From Persicitalea sp038235275 (GTDB lineage Bacteria > Bacteroidota > Bacteroidia > Cytophagales > Spirosomataceae): DNA of 64,000 nucleotides. The number at the start of each line of letters is the position of its first letter. Position 1 is the stretch's first letter. The notes below the pieces were generated by a model that searched no databases, had not been told where the DNA came from, and worked only from the letters and a program-made list of their open reading frames with translations. Shown here piece by piece: positions 61,307 to 64,000 of the stretch. Both the position numbers and the translations under genes were made by a program. The stretch lies in NCBI GenBank assembly GCA_038235275.1, contig JBBSUC010000022.1:1-64000 (forward strand), given 5' to 3'.

Positions 61307-62479
61307 CTATTTGACGACAGTTATGCCAATATTCTTCTTGATTTCACTGGTTGCCGTGCTGTTCGTGGCTTTCAGCGAAACCGAGACTGTGTAACTGCCC
61401 GCCGCGCCGTAGGAAGTAGTCGGATTCTCGTCGGTCGAAGTAGCTCCATTGCCAAAGTTCCACAAGTACGAATCGGCGTTTTTAGATTTATTCGTAAAAT
61501 TCACCTTGCCATTCGCGACGCTGTAGGTAAAGTCAGCCACGGGTGCGGGCTCTCGGATGGTAATATTCTTAGTGATTTTTTGTGTACCGCCGGGCCCGAT
61601 CGCCGTCAGTTCCACCGTATAGGGAAGGCGGGGGCCGTTGCCACTCACGCCAATGAAGGAAAATGGGGCGGGGTAGCTGTAGCTTTGCGTGGGGTTCACG
61701 TCAACTGTGGTGCGGCTGGTCGGCCGGTAGCCACTAATATAAAGCTTATCGGCAACGTAGCCCGTTACAATAGTCCAGGAGTAGCTCGTGGCGTTGAGCG
61801 ATTGGTTTTGCAGGACGACCGTGCAGGGCGCGATGCAGTTGTCATTTTGAATAATGAAAGCCGCTACCGGCAACGGCGGACTTTTGACGGTAACGATCTG
61901 CGTGGTGACAGCGGTCTTCCCCTGCTCCCCCATTATGGTCAGTTTGACCGTAAACGAGCCGCCCTTGGTGTATTTATGTTTGGGGGCGGCCTCGGTCGAG
62001 GTACCGCCATCGCCAAAATCCCACTGGTAGGACTGCGCGTTTTGCGACTGGTTGGTGAAGCTAATTTCGCAGGTGACCGTACAATTGTCGTTCTGCACGG
62101 TAAAAGCCGCCACGGGGGCCGCACTCACAATGGTCACCGTGACGGTGGTGTCAGACGTCAGGTTTTGCTCCCCCGTGACGGTCAATTTCAGGGCGTACGT
62201 TCCGCCTTTGGCGTAAGGGTGCTTGGGGTTCTCGTCGGTAGCGGTGCCGCCGTCGCCGAAGTCCCAGCGGTAGGTCTGGGCGTATTGTGACAGATTGGTA
62301 ATGCCCGGATCGCAGGGGGCGGTGCAATTGTTGTTTTCAAGCCGGAAACTGGCTTTTGGCAGCAGCGGGTCTGGCGTTTTGTTTTTACAATTGATTACAA
62401 AGATGCCTGTGACAAGGATGCCCAGCAAACCAAGAAGGCTGAACGCGGGCCGCGAGAATAAGGGAGTCAGGTTTTTCAT
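61307..62479 (-). CDS. lipoprotein with four PKD domains
   Basis: This 390-residue protein has a lipoprotein signal with Cys31 (GIFVINCKNK). Four PKD-type modules follow, with the signatures YRWDFGDGGTATDENP, YQWDFGDGGTSTEAAP, the divergent YSWTIVTGYV and YLWNFGNGATSTDENP. The first three each open with a Cys pair (NNCTAPC, NDNCTVTC, NDNCIAPC), which could form a disulfide. It is the first gene of the tight operon with the outer-membrane protein. The shared motif at 62535-62567 lies 56 nt upstream. Confidence 0.85.
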   Translation of the reverse strand: MKNLTPLFSRPAFSLLGLLGILVTGIFVINCKNKTPDPLLPKASFRLENNNCTAPCDPGITNLSQYAQTYRWDFGDGGTATDENPKHPYAKGGTYALKLTVTGEQNLTSDTTVTVTIVSAAPVAAFTVQNDNCTVTCEISFTNQSQNAQSYQWDFGDGGTSTEAAPKHKYTKGGSFTVKLTIMGEQGKTAVTTQIVTVKSPPLPVAAFIIQNDNCIAPCTVVLQNQSLNATSYSWTIVTGYVADKLYISGYRPTSRTTVDVNPTQSYSYPAPFSFIGVSGNGPRLPYTVELTAIGPGGTQKITKNITIREPAPVADFTYSVANGKVNFTNKSKNADSYLWNFGNGATSTDENPTTSYGAAGSYTVSVSLKATNSTATSEIKKNIGITVVK

Positions 62480-62534
62480 GGGAATATTGCGATAAAGTTG
62501 ACGGCGTAAAATTCCGCCAACCGCGCCTGCTCCG

Positions 62535-62567
62535 CAATAACCCTTTACACCTTTTGAGTAAGCGGTA
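62535..62567. promoter_or_regulatory. shared upstream motif, copy 2
   Basis: This matches 47079-47111 at 31 of 33 positions (starts CAATAACCCTTTACACC, ends TTGAGTAAGCGGTA). It is 56 nt before the PKD lipoprotein gene, in the divergent region that also holds a palindrome at 62592-62605. Confidence 0.65.
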
Positions 62568-62591
62568 AAAAAACTTTTCTATCGTACGCGA

Positions 62592-62605
62592 AAGTTAGCT
62601 AACTT
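62592..62605. promoter_or_regulatory. palindrome in the divergent promoter region
   Basis: AAGTTAGCTAACTT is a perfect 14-nt palindrome, 37 nt before the ATG of the propeller sensor and 113 nt from that of the PKD gene. It may be an operator for either gene. Confidence 0.4.
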
Positions 62606-62641
62606 GCTGATTGGCAACCCTCGACTTTCTATCAAACGCTC

Positions 62642-64000
62642 ATGGGAAAACGGCTCCTCGTGCTGCTGCTGTGCGCCCTGGCACTGTCTGGCGTGTATCA
62701 TGCCTATGCCCAGCCGCCTAATGTTACTTTCGACCGTATTTCGGAAAAAGACGGCTTGCCGGGTGGTGCGGTCTATAGCATTGCCAAAGACCGGCGGGGG
62801 TTCATCTGGTTTGGTACCCGCCGCTGCCCGGCCCGCTACGATGGCGTGGCGTTCCGCTCCTTTCTGTTTCCCGAAACCTACCTCGTTACGGGCATGGCCG
62901 CCGATCCGGCGAACCGAATGTGGGTAGCGACCGACCGCAGCGGCTTGTGTCGGATCGACCCGAGTGCCACTCGCCTGACACCCGTTTCAAAAACGCTACG
63001 AGCGGCGGGTTATCTATTTGCGAGTTCTCAGGGTGAAGGCTGGTTCGGTCGCAAAGACGGCATCGGGCGGGTCGATTTCAGGACGGGGAAGATGAGGTTT
63101 TATCCCTTGCCTCAGACCACTTACCGGGGATATAAGGGGAAGGATTTTCTTGAAGATAAGCAACGGAACCTGTGGGCCATCGGCAGCGACAATGGCCTGT
63201 TCCGCTTAGACCGTCAGTCCAATCGCTTCGTGTGCGTACTGGGCCGGGACTGCCCCGACCCGGCCCGACGATTCCAGGTGTACCTGAGCCGGGGCTGCGT
63301 GGATGCCGACGGAATTCTCTGGATTGGAGCGTACGAAAAGGGCTTGCTTCGCTTCGATCCAAAAACCGATCAGTTCTCGTTCCTGGAAATCCCCGACGAA
63401 CCCATCCGCATCACCTGCGTCGAGGAGGGGCGGGATGAGAACGGACGCCGACTGCTGTGGATAGGAGACGAACGACGCGGTCTGCTGGTCTTCCGGCCCG
63501 AGCAGAGGCGGTTTTATCATGTGCCGGGCATCCGTTCTGCTCCGTTTGAAGTCAATGCCCTCTATCGCGATCCAGCCAATGGTATTCTGTGGGTTGGCAC
63601 CTCGGATGGGGTGCTGAAATACAACCCGCAGGATAATCTTGTCCGAACGGTCACCTTGCCCCCGGAGCTGGTTCGGCTGCCCGTTACGGTCAAAGTTATC
63701 ATTGCCGATCAGCGGGACACCACGGGCGGGACCTTTTGGCTGGGACTGTCGCACACGGGTCTGCTGCGCTGGCATCGGCCCACCAACCGATTTACCCTTA
63801 TCCGTTATCCCAGCGACGCAGGGGAAACGATGTGGATCGAAACAGCAAGCGACGGACGCCTATGGGTTGGACTTAGGCGGTGGGATTATCGGGGTAATGC
63901 GGTGCTGGTGTACGATCCCCGACAGAACCGCTTCGTCGCCAATGCCGCCGCTGCACGGGCGGGAACGTTGTTTTCGGTTCCCTTCGTGGATCACGGCCTG
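62642..64000 (+). CDS. two-component-type sensor with N-terminal propeller (partial)
   Basis: The frame is open from 62642 to the window end (453 codons and continuing), so the output domain is not seen. A signal peptide (LLVLLLCALALSGVYHAYAQ) precedes repeats of the regulator-propeller type: SEKDGLPGGAVYSIAKDRRG, FIWFGTRR, RMWVATDRSGLCRIDP, NLWAIGSDNGLFRLD, ILWIGAYEKGLLRFDP, LLWIGDERRGLLVF and ILWVGTSDGVLKYNP. In Bacteroidota this type of sensor domain is followed by a membrane helix and a kinase or DNA-binding output. It is divergent from the PKD-barrel-giant operon and is a likely regulator of it. Confidence 0.85.
   Translation, partial: MGKRLLVLLLCALALSGVYHAYAQPPNVTFDRISEKDGLPGGAVYSIAKDRRGFIWFGTRRCPARYDGVAFRSFLFPETYLVTGMAADPANRMWVATDRSGLCRIDPSATRLTPVSKTLRAAGYLFASSQGEGWFGRKDGIGRVDFRTGKMRFYPLPQTTYRGYKGKDFLEDKQRNLWAIGSDNGLFRLDRQSNRFVCVLGRDCPDPARRFQVYLSRGCVDADGILWIGAYEKGLLRFDPKTDQFSFLEIPDEPIRITCVEEGRDENGRRLLWIGDERRGLLVFRPEQRRFYHVPGIRSAPFEVNALYRDPANGILWVGTSDGVLKYNPQDNLVRTVTLPPELVRLPVTVKVIIADQRDTTGGTFWLGLSHTGLLRWHRPTNRFTLIRYPSDAGETMWIETASDGRLWVGLRRWDYRGNAVLVYDPRQNRFVANAAAARAGTLFSVPFVDHGL

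Overview
The window looks like a chromosomal segment of a Bacteroidota bacterium of the order Cytophagales, probably near Spirosomataceae. The evidence is the 16S rRNA 5' end at the left edge, repeated promoters of the Bacteroidota type (TTTG, about 20 nt, TAnnTTTG), and many lipoproteins and families typical of the group (DUF4175, PKD and FnIII surface proteins, propeller sensors). I saw no tRNA, CRISPR array, insertion sequence or prophage.

Left part (1-8.3 kb): an rrn operon starts at the edge and reads leftwards. It is followed by pruA, thrC and a small accessory islet with a DUF433/DUF5615 toxin-antitoxin-like pair, two orphan secreted or membrane proteins and an orphan HicB. The islet is flanked by a second, diverged copy of the last 141 nt of thrC. 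DoxX and TPR genes follow. At 8.34-8.77 kb a gene-free stretch is packed with DnaA boxes next to an A+T-only element. This is a convincing candidate for the chromosomal origin, and mnmG lies nearby.

Middle (8.8-31 kb): an Ig-like lipoprotein, a methyltransferase, mnmG, ybeY and a DUF4175 gene come first. Then there is a complete trp operon (EGDCFB, two extra small genes, A), preceded by a promoter, an 18-codon leader peptide with three consecutive Trp codons and a strong terminator, which together form a textbook attenuator layout. recQ, lepB and a histidine kinase that has lost its G1 box by a frameshifting deletion follow.

31-46 kb: DUF547 lipoprotein; an apparent operon of LytS-type kinase, frameshifted LytTR regulator, nagB, nagA and a Gfo/Idh/MocA lipoprotein; a second DUF433/DUF5615 pair; a fused beta-oxidation enzyme with its MarR regulator; a three-gene glycan cassette (CDP-paratose epimerase-like, GT2, GT-C-like); an Rrf2 regulator. 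Two copies of one palindromic repeat sit exactly between convergent gene pairs.

46-64 kb: surface and secretion genes on the minus strand. A tightly packed operon encodes a four-PKD lipoprotein, an outer-membrane barrel, a 2100-residue exported protein and an FnIII protein. Downstream are two small exported proteins and an SGNH/MBOAT acetylation pair. A large propeller sensor is encoded divergently and runs off the right edge. I regard this locus as the best candidate for an undescribed surface system. Its members have no assigned function from sequence alone.
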